NCBI RefSeq assembly: GCF_002879885.1
Contig: NZ_PNYA01000015.1
Location: 1 to 64,000 of the forward strand
Length of the DNA: 64,000 bases
Origin: Trinickia dabaoshanensis
GTDB lineage: Bacteria; Pseudomonadota; Gammaproteobacteria; Burkholderiales; Burkholderiaceae
Direction of reading: 5' to 3'
Shown here: piece after piece, positions 1-7,786 of the stretch
Numbering within the stretch: the first letter of the stretch is position 1
Layout: each line of letters starts with the position of its first letter
Notes under the pieces: generated by a model
The model's database searches: none
The model's input: the letters and a program-made list of their open reading frames with translations, nothing else
What the model was told of the DNA's origin: nothing
Translations under genes and position numbers: made by a program

Positions 1-172
1 GAGCGGAGGAGGCTTCAGGCGCGGGAATCGACGCGGTAGGGGCGGGCGCCGGTACGTTCGAAGCGGCGGCTGCATCCGATGCGGCGGGGGCGGCCGTCTC
101 GTCGCTGCTCTTGCTGCACGCCGCGATGGTCATCGTGCCGAGGAGGAGGGCCACAACGATAGGTTTGTTCAC
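1..172 (-). CDS. putative lipoprotein, 5' part only
   Basis: Reading leftward from a GTG at 172 gives a short basic and hydrophobic signal ending in a lipobox (TIAAC, Cys at residue 19). An Ala/Pro/Ser-rich, low-complexity stretch follows and runs off the window edge. The GTG start is chosen because AAAAAGGA lies about 8 bases upstream; an earlier GTG at 178 sits too close to that site. The mature protein would be lipid-anchored in the inner or outer membrane. Only about 57 residues are visible, all signal and linker, so no functional domain can be assigned. Lipoprotein status is well supported; function is unknown. Confidence 0.6.
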   Translation of the reverse strand, partial: MNKPIVVALLLGTMTIAACSKSSDETAAPAASDAAAASNVPAPAPTASIPAPEASSA

Positions 173-293
173 GATCACGTCCTTTTTCGCAATTGGAAAT
201 GGGTGAGCAGAGCATGCCGCCTTCAACCGCTCATGCACCGATCTTCAGATTAGCCAATGCGGCCCATCGCTGCTAGCGCGAGGATCGACGCGC

Positions 294-965
294 TTATTTC
301 GTAGCCTCATCACTCGTTCGGGGCCGCCGCAGGACGACGTGCGTGGCCTTTTGCGAGGGTACCGATTCGACGCATTGGTATCCCAGCGCCCGCAAGTCGA
401 CCCCGTCGAACAGTGACTCTCCTTTGCCGAGCAGAACCGGTGAGATAGCGATATGCATTTCATCGATGAGGCCCGCGCGAAGATACTGCCGGATCGTGGC
501 AGCTCCGCCGCCGATGCGCACGTCCATGCCGGCTGCCGCTTCGCGCGCGAGTTCGAGCGCCTTGTGAATGCCTTCGGTGACGAAATGAAACGTCGTGCCG
601 CCCTCCATTTCGATCGGCGGACGAGCGTGATGGGTCAAGATGAAAACCGGTGTGTGGTAGGGCGGGTTCTCTCCCCACCAGCCTTTCCAGTTTTCGTCCG
701 GCCAGGCGCCGCGAATGGGGCCGAACATGTTTCTGCCGAGAATCCAGGCGCCGACGTTTTTAAAGCCGCGTGCGGCGAAATCGTCGTCGACGCCGGTCGT
801 GCCGCCGTCGTTGCCGAACAAGGTTTGCTGGAATGTGCGGGTCGGAAACAACCACTGATGCAGTTCCGTGCCGCCGAGGCCGAGCGGATTATCGATGCTT
901 TGATCGGGACCCGCGCCGTATCCGTCGAGCGAGAGGGTGAAGCCGTTAACGCGAACGCTTGTCAT
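294..965 (-). CDS. RibD C-terminal / dihydrofolate-reductase-like protein
   Basis: This 223-residue protein matches the stand-alone RibD-C family (YyaP/YwjB-like), which has the dihydrofolate-reductase fold and is expected to bind NADPH. Visible family features are GRNMFG at 77-82, the glycine-rich cofactor loop IGGGAATIRQYL at 151-162 and SPVLLGKGESLF at 175-186. The start is the ATG at 965, where the coding block begins just after AGGAGACACCG. A longer frame to 1166 is open, but its extra 67 residues look non-coding. It is cytosolic and stands alone. The true substrate of these relatives is usually unknown, so a role in folate or riboflavin metabolism should not be assumed. Confidence 0.85.
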   Translation of the reverse strand: MTSVRVNGFTLSLDGYGAGPDQSIDNPLGLGGTELHQWLFPTRTFQQTLFGNDGGTTGVDDDFAARGFKNVGAWILGRNMFGPIRGAWPDENWKGWWGENPPYHTPVFILTHHARPPIEMEGGTTFHFVTEGIHKALELAREAAAGMDVRIGGGAATIRQYLRAGLIDEMHIAISPVLLGKGESLFDGVDLRALGYQCVESVPSQKATHVVLRRPRTSDEATK

Positions 966-1215
966 CGGTGTCTCCTGGGGTGGATGCTGGTCCTCTATAC
1001 GTTGCGGCGACGCGTGGAGCGGATAGTTAGGGCGGCGATGGCGCCGGACATAGCATCGGACGTAAAACGTTAGCCCGCATTTCTGCTCACACCGGTCAAC
1101 GCATTGCATAGGTAAGTAATCGACTTTCGCCGACGACCGGCACAACGGCGAAAGGTCGAGGCACATCAGTGTTCGCTGTGCATTCTATCCCGCGTCGGCG
1201 CCGAGTGCGGTCAGG

Positions 1216-1365
1216 TCATTGCATTTGTGCAGCAGGTTGCTGCACAAATGGACTGTCTGGCCAAGCCTCGGCGGAATCCCTCAAGTATTTGAGGTCGCGT
1301 GGCGAAAAACCCGCTTGTCGGGAAATGCGGCTTTTAGGTCCCACGCCAACTGATCGATTACTTTT
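1216..1365 (-). pseudogene. remnant of YhcG/DUF1016-family nuclease, N-terminal segment
   Basis: On the minus strand, one frame reads KVIDQLAWDLKAAFPDK and a different frame continues GFSPRDLKYLR then EAWPDSPFVQQPAAQM before a stop. Together these match the conserved N-terminal segment of the YhcG/DUF1016 family (PDDEXK-type nuclease proteins), so the gene is broken by a frameshift near FPDK and truncated on both sides. The same segment recurs in the remnant at 4622-5016 in the same orientation but clearly diverged. The two therefore look like separate paralogous remnants, not one gene split by an insertion. Confidence 0.7.
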
Positions 1366-1528
1366 GCCATCCGTCCTTGACGCTATTGTCGCTCGCGGAT
1401 GCCGCGGCCAATTTGCCTGGCTGGCGCTTTCCTCGTTGCTGCGAAATAAACTGAGTTGCATGGGTTGGCTGTGAAGCAAATGCGTACTACGGTGTTGCTG
1501 CGGAGCGGCTTAACTGTGCGCGCATGCT

Positions 1529-1570
1529 TATCGAGCGAGCTGATTGACCTAAAGGTCAGCCTTCTCGATA
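1529..1570. promoter_or_regulatory. nested palindrome, possible operator or hairpin
   Basis: TGACCT-AA-AGGTCA (1545-1558) is a near-perfect dyad. It sits inside a second inverted repeat, TATCGAG (1529-1535) and CTCGATA (1564-1570). It lies 330 bases upstream of the unknown cassette, in AT-rich DNA. It could be a repressor site or a structured RNA element; no neighbouring regulator gene is present. Confidence 0.3.
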
Positions 1571-1900
1571 GGATGGAGTCGGCGTAATGTCAGTGCGCAT
1601 GGATAATAGTTTACATGCGACCCAATGCTTTTATGAAGCGAGCGGCTACTTACATGTGACAATTCGGTGCATTATGTATTTATGCATAAATGCAGGGCGA
1701 AGGAGCAATTGCATCTTGCAAACTTGCCGCCTTGTCCTAGAATGACTCACACTTAGTTTAAAAAAGTCGACGCTCGCGTCGATAGCCGCACATGGCGCGC
1801 GCTTCGCGATTCTATTCGACGCGCCGTCGATAACAATAGATTCGACCAAAACGGTATAAAGAGTTTTTCGAATTGAAGCGCGGAACGGGGGCGAACGCGT

Positions 1901-3208
1901 ATGAACACGACGACTAAGCGGCGCATTTCTCTGTTTTCGTGGCGACCCGCCGCCTGGCAGCGCTTCTTCCTACTGATGGGATGCCTTCTCCTCGTCAATC
2001 TCGTAGGGTGGGTCATAAACTGGTCAATGCGTGGCTGCACCGTCGCGCAACGCGGGTACGCCGGAATTCTCGGCGGATTCGTAACGGTTCTGGTTGGCTC
2101 ACCACTAATCGCGTTTCTTTGCATTGGCTGGTACGCTCGCTTTCACGAATTCGAAAACAGCTTAAAAGACAAGGCGCTGTCCGCTTATCTGCAGCGCTAT
2201 TGGTCCAAGCGTCTCATCGATGAGTTGAACGGCTCATACGGTGATTCCGATGCTTCCAACGGTAATGGGTGGCGCGAGCGTGCCGACAGTTCGCCGGAGT
2301 TGTGCGATCGCTTGTTCACGCGCATTTATCACGAACAGTACGGACTGCTCGCTTTCGTGCTTCCCTACTTAATCTTGTTGAGCGTGGCCTACGCGGCGGC
2401 GACGGTGCTCGCTCGGAACTATACGTTTGGACCGTGTAACGGTATCAACGCATCGACTTGTGTATATGGCATTACGCAGCAGATTCTGGTCGCGTCGTTC
2501 GGCGGAGCGTTGATGTTCATCGTGAGCGACTCCGTATTAAGCATTAGGCGGCGGGCACTGAACGTCTCCGATGTCTACTGGTATGCGTTGCGAATTATGC
2601 TCGCCATTCCTCTTGCACTCGTCGCTGGCGGAATGGACGGCAAGTCCGTGGTGATCGTGTTCGCATTGGCAACCTTCCCCATCGATGCTTTGATGAAGGT
2701 CGTCAGACGCATGGGTTTCCCGCAGGTGACGCAGGCTGAAACTGATCTGAGTGCGCCGGACAAGCTGCTGTCGCTGAGCGGTGTGACCTTGCCAATCGTA
2801 GCGGTATTCGAGGCTGAAGGCGTCAATTCCATCGAGCAGGTCGGCGCCGCAGATCCGGTCGTTCTATCGATACGCACGGGTTTCCCGTTTCGCTTCACGC
2901 TGCGCCTGTGCTCGCAAGCGATCGTACAGCGTCATCTCGGCAACGACGTCGACAAGCTGATCCCGGTTGGTCTTGCTGATGTCCTGCCGATCTATTTCAT
3001 CGCCAAGACACTGAACAATGAATGGGAACCCAAATTTCCGAAGGTGGACGACGTCGACGAGATAATCAAGAACGCGGCGGCGCGACTGCTTCCAAAGGAT
3101 GATGAAACGCAGCGAATCGCCATCATCAAAATGAAGTTCAGGCAGATCGCTGCCGAGGAGTTTACGGTCATGCTCGCGCGCATCACGCCGCTTGATCCCG
3201 GATTGTAA
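1901..3208 (+). CDS. unrecognised polytopic membrane protein with C-terminal HhH-like region
   Basis: This 435-residue protein is not recognised. Hydrophobic segments lie at about 21-41, 55-77, 148-170, 194-214 and a pair at 230-262, with a charged loop between segments 2 and 3 (about 80-145). The C-terminal third is soluble. Residues about 291-335 (LPIVAVFEAEGVNSIEQVGA, then ADP and a TGFPF motif) resemble the helix-hairpin-helix-like segment at the end of other uncharacterised bacterial membrane proteins. It is the first gene of a tight set with the lipoprotein at 3359 and the small protein at 4262. Codon use is visibly more AT-rich than in neighbouring housekeeping genes. Membrane location is strong; function is unknown. 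Confidence 0.75.
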   Translation: MNTTTKRRISLFSWRPAAWQRFFLLMGCLLLVNLVGWVINWSMRGCTVAQRGYAGILGGFVTVLVGSPLIAFLCIGWYARFHEFENSLKDKALSAYLQRYWSKRLIDELNGSYGDSDASNGNGWRERADSSPELCDRLFTRIYHEQYGLLAFVLPYLILLSVAYAAATVLARNYTFGPCNGINASTCVYGITQQILVASFGGALMFIVSDSVLSIRRRALNVSDVYWYALRIMLAIPLALVAGGMDGKSVVIVFALATFPIDALMKVVRRMGFPQVTQAETDLSAPDKLLSLSGVTLPIVAVFEAEGVNSIEQVGAADPVVLSIRTGFPFRFTLRLCSQAIVQRHLGNDVDKLIPVGLADVLPIYFIAKTLNNEWEPKFPKVDDVDEIIKNAAARLLPKDDETQRIAIIKMKFRQIAAEEFTVMLARITPLDPGL

Positions 3209-3358
3209 TGCAGCGAGGCGCGGAGAAATGGCGTTCGAGTAGCACCTTTCAGTAGCGCAACGTGGCGATCTCACACAGACCCGAATAGTAAAAATTGGTG
3301 CGCGTTCCGTGCCGGCTTCCGTTGTTGCATTCCAACGATATTGATATGGGGTGTCCAA

Positions 3359-4243
3359 ATGCAAAATCGAACCTATAGCATAGTTGCGTCTCTGGTCGCG
3401 AGCGCGCTACTCGGATCGTTCACAGGTTGTGCCGATATGACACAAGTGCAGTCTTCCTCTCAGGAGTTTAGCGAAGCCGCAACGAGCCTTGCCAGCGCCC
3501 AGCGGCAGATCTTGAACGATCTGAACGCGACCATCGTTCAGTCCTTGCGGGATCGTCAGGAAGAAGCTTATCTCATGGGTAAGCCTTTCAAGCTAGACGC
3601 CATATCTCAACCGATACCGCAACCCATTATCGATGCAAGAGTGAGAGCCGCGCAGGCTATTCAGGCGTATGGTCAAGCGTTACTGAATGTCGCCAGCGGC
3701 AGCAATGAGACGACGGTCGATTCCTACACCGAAACCCTCGCGAAGGACGTCAAGAAAGCGCTCCCGAACGTGAATATGAACAAAACCGGAGAGGCCGCGG
3801 CGGGCGTGACAGGCATTGCCAACATCGCGTTGCAATGGTACGAGTACAAATCGATCACGCAGATCGCGCAGGCGGCCCAACCACATATCATTTCCATTGC
3901 CCGGCTCTTTGCCGATGATTCAGTGATTGAGGAGGTATCGGACCAGACGGCCGTCATGATGGACGTGGGAGCGCGCGAACTAATTCTTGCAAAGATCCGC
4001 GACGACGAGCGAGTGCCGACCGACAGGCGCGATGAGGCGTTCGTGAAGATGTCCGCACGCTCGCCGTTCGATAGACTGTCGAATGAACAGGCCAATCTCA
4101 ACCAACTGATGGCCACTCTCGTGCGGTGCAACGCTGCGTTAGCGGCGGGTCAACAGCAGACGTTTTCGAGCCTCGCGCATGCGGCCTATCTTCGCGGAAA
4201 AGACATGTATTCGGTATATCTCGATGTTAAAAGCGACAAGTAA
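3359..4243 (+). CDS. unrecognised lipoprotein of the island cassette
   Basis: This 294-residue protein has a signal peptide ending in the lipobox FTGC (Cys24), so it should be lipid-anchored in the envelope. The mature part is mostly predicted helix, rich in Ala, Gln and Ser, with coiled-coil-like stretches near 30-60 and 225-275; no known domain is recognised. The ATG at 3359 is preferred over the upstream TTG (3341) because TGGGGTG sits 6-8 bases before it and the signal sequence starts there. It follows the membrane protein by 150 bases and precedes the 108-residue protein by 18 bases, suggesting an operon. It may be the periplasmic partner of the membrane protein; that is inference. Confidence 0.75.
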   Translation: MQNRTYSIVASLVASALLGSFTGCADMTQVQSSSQEFSEAATSLASAQRQILNDLNATIVQSLRDRQEEAYLMGKPFKLDAISQPIPQPIIDARVRAAQAIQAYGQALLNVASGSNETTVDSYTETLAKDVKKALPNVNMNKTGEAAAGVTGIANIALQWYEYKSITQIAQAAQPHIISIARLFADDSVIEEVSDQTAVMMDVGARELILAKIRDDERVPTDRRDEAFVKMSARSPFDRLSNEQANLNQLMATLVRCNAALAAGQQQTFSSLAHAAYLRGKDMYSVYLDVKSDK

Positions 4244-4261
4244 TCGGCGAGGGGATAGATC

Positions 4262-4591
4262 ATGACAACTACGTATCAGAGCGCCGTGAGCACCCTATCC
4301 GCGTCGCTCGATAGCCTGAATCAGGCGTTTAAGGCAGCCAATACCGTCGATGCGAAAGACAAGATCTTCAGCGCGATGGAGGTAATTCAGGATGAGATCA
4401 ATGCGATCGCAACGGAAGGGCTGACTCGATCGACAGATGCTTATACAGCGCAAGCGGAAGACTTCAAGGCATCGGCGCAGGAACTGGCGCAGCTTCAAAG
4501 TGACATCAGGACTTACGTGAATTTCATCTCAACTGCGAATTCCGTGATTACCGCGATCGGGAAAGTGTTGCTGTTGTTCGCGAAGGTCTGA
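4262..4591 (+). CDS. small helical protein of the island cassette
   Basis: This 109-residue protein has no signal peptide. It looks almost entirely helical with heptad-like spacing (about 8-75). It ends in a hydrophobic, amphipathic tail (residues about 92-109, ending GKVLLLFAKV) that could insert into or lie on a membrane. A purine-rich site (GAGGGGATAGATC) precedes the ATG. It lies only 18 bases after the lipoprotein gene, so the two are probably co-transcribed and perhaps translationally coupled. No family is recognised. A membrane-active effector or a structural partner of the other two proteins are both possible. Confidence 0.7.
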   Translation: MTTTYQSAVSTLSASLDSLNQAFKAANTVDAKDKIFSAMEVIQDEINAIATEGLTRSTDAYTAQAEDFKASAQELAQLQSDIRTYVNFISTANSVITAIGKVLLLFAKV

Positions 4592-4621
4592 TGCCGGGGG
4601 AGTGGCCGCCGCTTCACTGCA

Positions 4622-5016
4622 TCACCGCACGCAACGCGGCGCGGCGCGGGCGCTAGCACGAAGCTGATATTGCGCAACGCACATCGGATTGGTCATCCCG
4701 CGCAGTGCGTACTCGGCGACCAACCGCTTCTTCTCTCGACATAACAGCAAGCCGATCGTCGACTGATCCTCGGGGCCCTTGAGTTCCTCGTCGAGCGATT
4801 GAGCTGCATACCAACTGCGTGCGCTGGGCTCCTTCAGCTTGTCCAGCAGGGTAACACTATGAGACCAAAGCAATTGTGCAACGGCCTGTTGCACAATTGC
4901 AGGCGCCGGCCATGCCTGTGCCAACGCCCGCATCTACTTGAGAATGCGCGGTGAGAATCCTTGCATGTCGGGAAACGCGGCCTTTAGATCCCGTGCGAGC
5001 CGGTCGATGACCCTCG
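4622..5016 (-). pseudogene. remnant of YhcG/DUF1016-family nuclease with nonsense codon and internal deletion
   Basis: Leftward, VIDRLARDLKAAFPDMQGFS and PRILK are followed by a TAG where the family has Tyr, then MRALAQAWPAPAIVQQAVAQ and LLDKLKEPSARSWYAAQS. The sequence then jumps straight to the family's C-terminal part (GPEDQSTIGLLLCREKKRLV, then AEYALRGMTNP). About 200 central residues are missing and a nonsense codon interrupts the start, so the gene is dead. These proteins often neighbour restriction or other defence genes. The remnant ends near a tRNA-Leu fragment and supports reading this region as an old island. Confidence 0.8.
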
Positions 5017-5101
5017 CTCCCCGAAAAGGAAAGAGAAACTAGCAAGACCTTGATCCGGCAGGGTTCTTCGGAACACATCGGCAAAAGCCGCAACATATCC
5101 A

Positions 5102-5151
5102 TGGTGCCCGGGACCGGACTCGAACCGGCAAGCCGTGAGGCGGCGGATTTT
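5102..5151 (-). tRNA. 3' half of a tRNA-Leu, partial, non-functional
   Basis: The minus strand carries a T-arm (CCGG-TTCGAGT-CCGG), an acceptor 3' strand ending CCCGGGCACCA, a variable-arm-like stretch and the AAAATCC side of the anticodon stem. The D-arm and the 5' acceptor strand (expected GCCCGGG) are absent; unrelated sequence follows. A 3' tRNA end without its 5' half is typical of an attachment-site copy left by an integrase-driven element. It is not a working tRNA. Confidence 0.7.
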
Positions 5152-5617
5152 CGTCACACTGCATCTTTCGATGCCGGCGATGTGTGCATCGCCGTTCGTG
5201 CGCTGGACTATGCCTTCGCCGTCGGGATACACGATGCTGATCGTGCAAGCCGCATTAGGCGCCCCCCGTCTAGTCTCTACACCTTCCGCGAAGCAGCGTT
5301 GCGGCTGCGTTTCGGGCTTGGCTCGGCGTTGCCTCGGCGCGCTCGCAACGCTTTCGCGATTGCGTTCGTCCAGGGGGTTCACCGAATTTGAAGGGTTCTG
5401 CACCGGTCGTTTCCGGCCGGGCACTCAATTGCTTAAGTCCGCTATGTTTACCAATTTCATCACCCGGGCAGGGCGGACGCGATTCTACCACCGGTCGAGC
5501 CGAATTCAATCGCGCAGGGCGATCGGGCCATCCATGCCGCGACCCGTGCGAATCGATCATGCGTCCGCGGTGCTAGCATGGTCGCCATGTTCGTTCACGA
5601 GCGGCGAGGAGGCAGCG
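5152..5617. other. gene-free stretch beside tRNA fragment
   Basis: No protein family can be recognised in any frame, and the open frames lack ribosome sites and family-like sequence. No integrase remnant is visible. It is probably degraded DNA between the attachment-site-like tRNA fragment and the core genome. Confidence 0.4.
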
Positions 5618-5854
5618 ATGGATGGCTTCATGCGGCATCAGCTGGAAGGCGTGTCGGTCGATATACAAATCGTGCCGGTCGAGCCGAGCGGTTATGCGGC
5701 TCGCTTCAGGGTGTCGGGCGAGCCCGGCGACGAGGCGAACTGGCCCGTCGTGCATGTTGCACGCGGTCCGTTCGCCACCGAGCAGCAAGCCGAGGAGGCC
5801 GCGAAATCGGCGGCGCTCGAACATATTCTCGAGCAGGGCGGCGGCGCGACCTGA
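5618..5854 (+). CDS. small conserved hypothetical protein
   Basis: This 78-residue protein begins at the ATG at 5618, preceded by GAGGAGGCAGCG, a strong ribosome site. A much longer upstream frame is open but has no such signal. The protein alternates short beta-like and acidic stretches (VDIQIVPVEPSGYAARFRVS, then an ATEQQAEEAAKSAALEHIL helix at the end), giving a small beta-sheet plus C-terminal helix pattern. It has no signal peptide. It lies 139 bases before bamC in the same direction. No function can be assigned. Confidence 0.7.
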   Translation: MDGFMRHQLEGVSVDIQIVPVEPSGYAARFRVSGEPGDEANWPVVHVARGPFATEQQAEEAAKSAALEHILEQGGGAT

Positions 5855-5909
5855 ATCCGCTCACGACGCATATCCGATTCGCCGATGAGAGCAGCTCCGG
5901 GGTGTGTTT

Positions 5910-5939
5910 TTACACATGCTTCGCCGGGCCCGGTAAAAT
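5910..5939 (+). promoter_or_regulatory. putative sigma-70 promoter of bamC
   Basis: TTACAC (5910-5915) and TAAAAT (5934-5939) are separated by 18 bases, 55 bases before the bamC start. The -10 is good and the -35 is weak. It suggests bamC is transcribed separately from the small gene upstream. Confidence 0.4.
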
Positions 5940-5993
5940 GCTCGGCTGACCCATTCACACACTGGCTGGCGAAAGCGCAAGGATTTCCCGAAC

Positions 5994-7211
5994 ATGACCG
6001 ATCTTCGTTTTACCTCGCGGTTCGCCGCTTTGGTTTTGGCCGGCGGCCTCGTGGCCGGTTGTAGTACCTCGTCTCCTACCAAGGTCGATTACAAAAGCGA
6101 TTCGAAGTCGAAGCAAGCTTCGCTCGCCGTTCCGCCGAATATGCTCGACGAGGCGGCCGATCAGCGTTCATTGCCGCCTCAAGGCGGGGCAACGTCCGCA
6201 TCGGCGCTCGCGCAAGTACAAAAGGCCGCTCCGCCCGAAAATGCCGTGATGCCGCAAGTCAAAGGCATGCATATCCAGCGCGACGGCACGGAAAGCTGGC
6301 TCGTCATCGATGGCCGCACGCCCGACGAAGTATGGCCGCGCGTGCGCCGCTTCTGGCAAGAACAAGGCTTCTTGCTCGTGGTCGACGAGCGCAACAAGCA
6401 CGTGCTCGAGACGGACTGGAACGAAACGCGGCCCGAAATCAACCTTGGGCTGATTCGCAACACGCTATCCAAGGCAATGGGCAATGCCTACGTCGCGGCG
6501 GAGCGCAATAAATTCCGCACACGTCTAGAGGCGGCGCCGAACGGCGGCACCTATGTGTTCATCAGCCAGAAGGGCATGCGCGAAGCGCTCAGCGGCGTGA
6601 ACAACGACACGACGAAGTGGGAAACGAAGCCCAACGATCCGGCGCTCGAACTCGAGTATCTGAAACGCCTGATGGCGGGTCTGGCACTGGCCGACGCGCG
6701 CGGCGACCAAGCGGGCCCCGTGGCCGCGGATATCGCGCCTGCGCCCGCCAGCGATGCCGCTGCGAAGGGCGGCAAGGCGGACGCGGCCGCCGCGGCCGTT
6801 GCGGCGCGCAACGCCGAACTGGCCGCGCAGTCGCAATCGTCGCAAAGCTCGGCGACGAACGCGCAGTACACCTCGACCGAACTGACGCTCGACGAATCGT
6901 ACGATCAAGCGTGGCAGCGCGTGGGCATCGCACTCGATCGCTCGAATTTCACGGTGGACGATAGCGATCGCATGAAGGGCCTATACCAAGTACGCTACGT
7001 CGATCCGGGTGATAAGAGCTCCGAAGAGCAGGGGTTCTGGAGTCAAGTGTTCCACGGCCGCAAGGAGAAAGTGGCCAAGCAATACCTCGTCAACGTGAAG
7101 GCCGTGACGGAAAACCAAACCCGCGTGGCCGTGGTGGACGACAAGGGCAACGTGGAGACTTCGCGTCCCGCGAAGGAAATCATGTCGTTGCTCGTTAATC
7201 AACTGCGCTGA
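5994..7211 (+). CDS. bamC: outer-membrane assembly lipoprotein BamC
   Basis: BamC (NlpB/DapX) is an accessory lipoprotein of the BAM complex that inserts beta-barrel proteins into the outer membrane. This 405-residue copy has a signal peptide with lipobox VAGC (Cys23) and a low-complexity segment like the BamD-binding N-terminal region. Two helix-grip domains follow (about 95-215 and 290-405), joined by an Ala-rich linker near 240-280. The second domain contains LTLDESYDQAWQRVGIALDR, typical of the family. It is followed by a strong intrinsic terminator. In related genomes bamC usually follows dapA; here a small hypothetical gene and island remnants lie upstream instead. Confidence 0.93.
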   Translation: MTDLRFTSRFAALVLAGGLVAGCSTSSPTKVDYKSDSKSKQASLAVPPNMLDEAADQRSLPPQGGATSASALAQVQKAAPPENAVMPQVKGMHIQRDGTESWLVIDGRTPDEVWPRVRRFWQEQGFLLVVDERNKHVLETDWNETRPEINLGLIRNTLSKAMGNAYVAAERNKFRTRLEAAPNGGTYVFISQKGMREALSGVNNDTTKWETKPNDPALELEYLKRLMAGLALADARGDQAGPVAADIAPAPASDAAAKGGKADAAAAAVAARNAELAAQSQSSQSSATNAQYTSTELTLDESYDQAWQRVGIALDRSNFTVDDSDRMKGLYQVRYVDPGDKSSEEQGFWSQVFHGRKEKVAKQYLVNVKAVTENQTRVAVVDDKGNVETSRPAKEIMSLLVNQLR

Positions 7212-7256
7212 TCAACTGCGCTGATTCAGCCGCGCCGCAACGCGCGATTCAAGCAA

Positions 7257-7286
7257 GCCCGCCGCTCAACACGGCGGGCTTTTTTT
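7257..7286 (+). terminator. intrinsic terminator after bamC
   Basis: GCCCGCCG and CGGCGGGC form a perfect 8-base-pair stem around a 7-base loop, followed by seven T. It lies 46 bases after the bamC stop. Confidence 0.9.
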
Positions 7287-7786
7287 CGAGGTGTCGTTTC
7301 GCTTCGACGCGTCGAAATGCGCCCCGCCTGTGTCCCTCACACGCCGTCATGTCACGTGACGTTACGCCGTAACGTCACCGCTCGCCGTTTCGGCTACGAA
7401 ACGATTTCGGCTCTTCGTCGGTGAAATTTTCTTTTGGAATCAGCGATTTGACCGCGTGTCTTAGCATGGCACACAAGCTGCTTTATGGGGTCCGTAGGCA
7501 AAAAGCAGGGAGGACGAGGCAGTTGAGGCAGCCTTCGGCCAACAACAAAAGCGCGCCATTGCAAGGCGGCGTCCAACGACGCCATGTTGCCGGTTAGTGC
7601 TCGGCAGTCCGAATCGATCCGGAGTCTAGCCTCGAAAGAAACACGGCTCGCGTGTGTCGCGCGAGCCATGGTGGCCCCGTCGCCTATCCTCGTAAGGCGA
7701 CGGTTTTACCCGCGTTCCACGGAGCGCGGGTATTTTTTTGGGCTTCCGATAACCGATTGGTTAGGACACCGAACGATGCGTATCGA
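7287..7786. other. 500-base intergenic stretch with palindrome and tandem hairpins
   Basis: No coding gene is supported. It contains a perfect 10-base inverted repeat, GTGACGTTAC-gcc-GTAACGTCAC (7356-7378), and three consecutive stem-loops at 7645-7739, the last ending in a T-run. Confidence 0.5.
7620..7739 (+). ncRNA. candidate small structured RNA with terminal hairpin
   Basis: Three stem-loops follow one another: GGCTCGCG/CGCGAGCC (7645-7667), CCGTCGCC/GGCGACGG (7677-7703, then TTTT) and ACCCGCG/CGCGGGT (7708-7731, then T7). The last is a good rho-independent terminator, yet no coding gene on this strand ends nearby. The parsimonious reading is a short transcript starting somewhere between 7560 and 7640. 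No known RNA family is recognised and the 5' end is a guess. Confidence 0.35.

Larger units (their letters stand above)
966..1900. other. 935-base intergenic stretch at island edge
   Basis: No intact gene is seen. The stretch holds a degraded DUF1016-type gene fragment (1216-1365), a nested palindrome (1529-1570) and a clearly AT-richer segment from about 1480 to 1870 leading into the unrecognised cassette at 1901. The composition shift suggests the boundary of transferred DNA. Confidence 0.5.

Noticed and set aside
1169-1474. Plus-strand 101-residue open frame
   Set aside because: It lies opposite the DUF1016 remnant and has no ribosome site or family-like sequence.
5102-5190. Complete tRNA-Leu gene
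   Set aside because: The 5' acceptor strand and D-arm are missing, so only a 3' fragment is supported.
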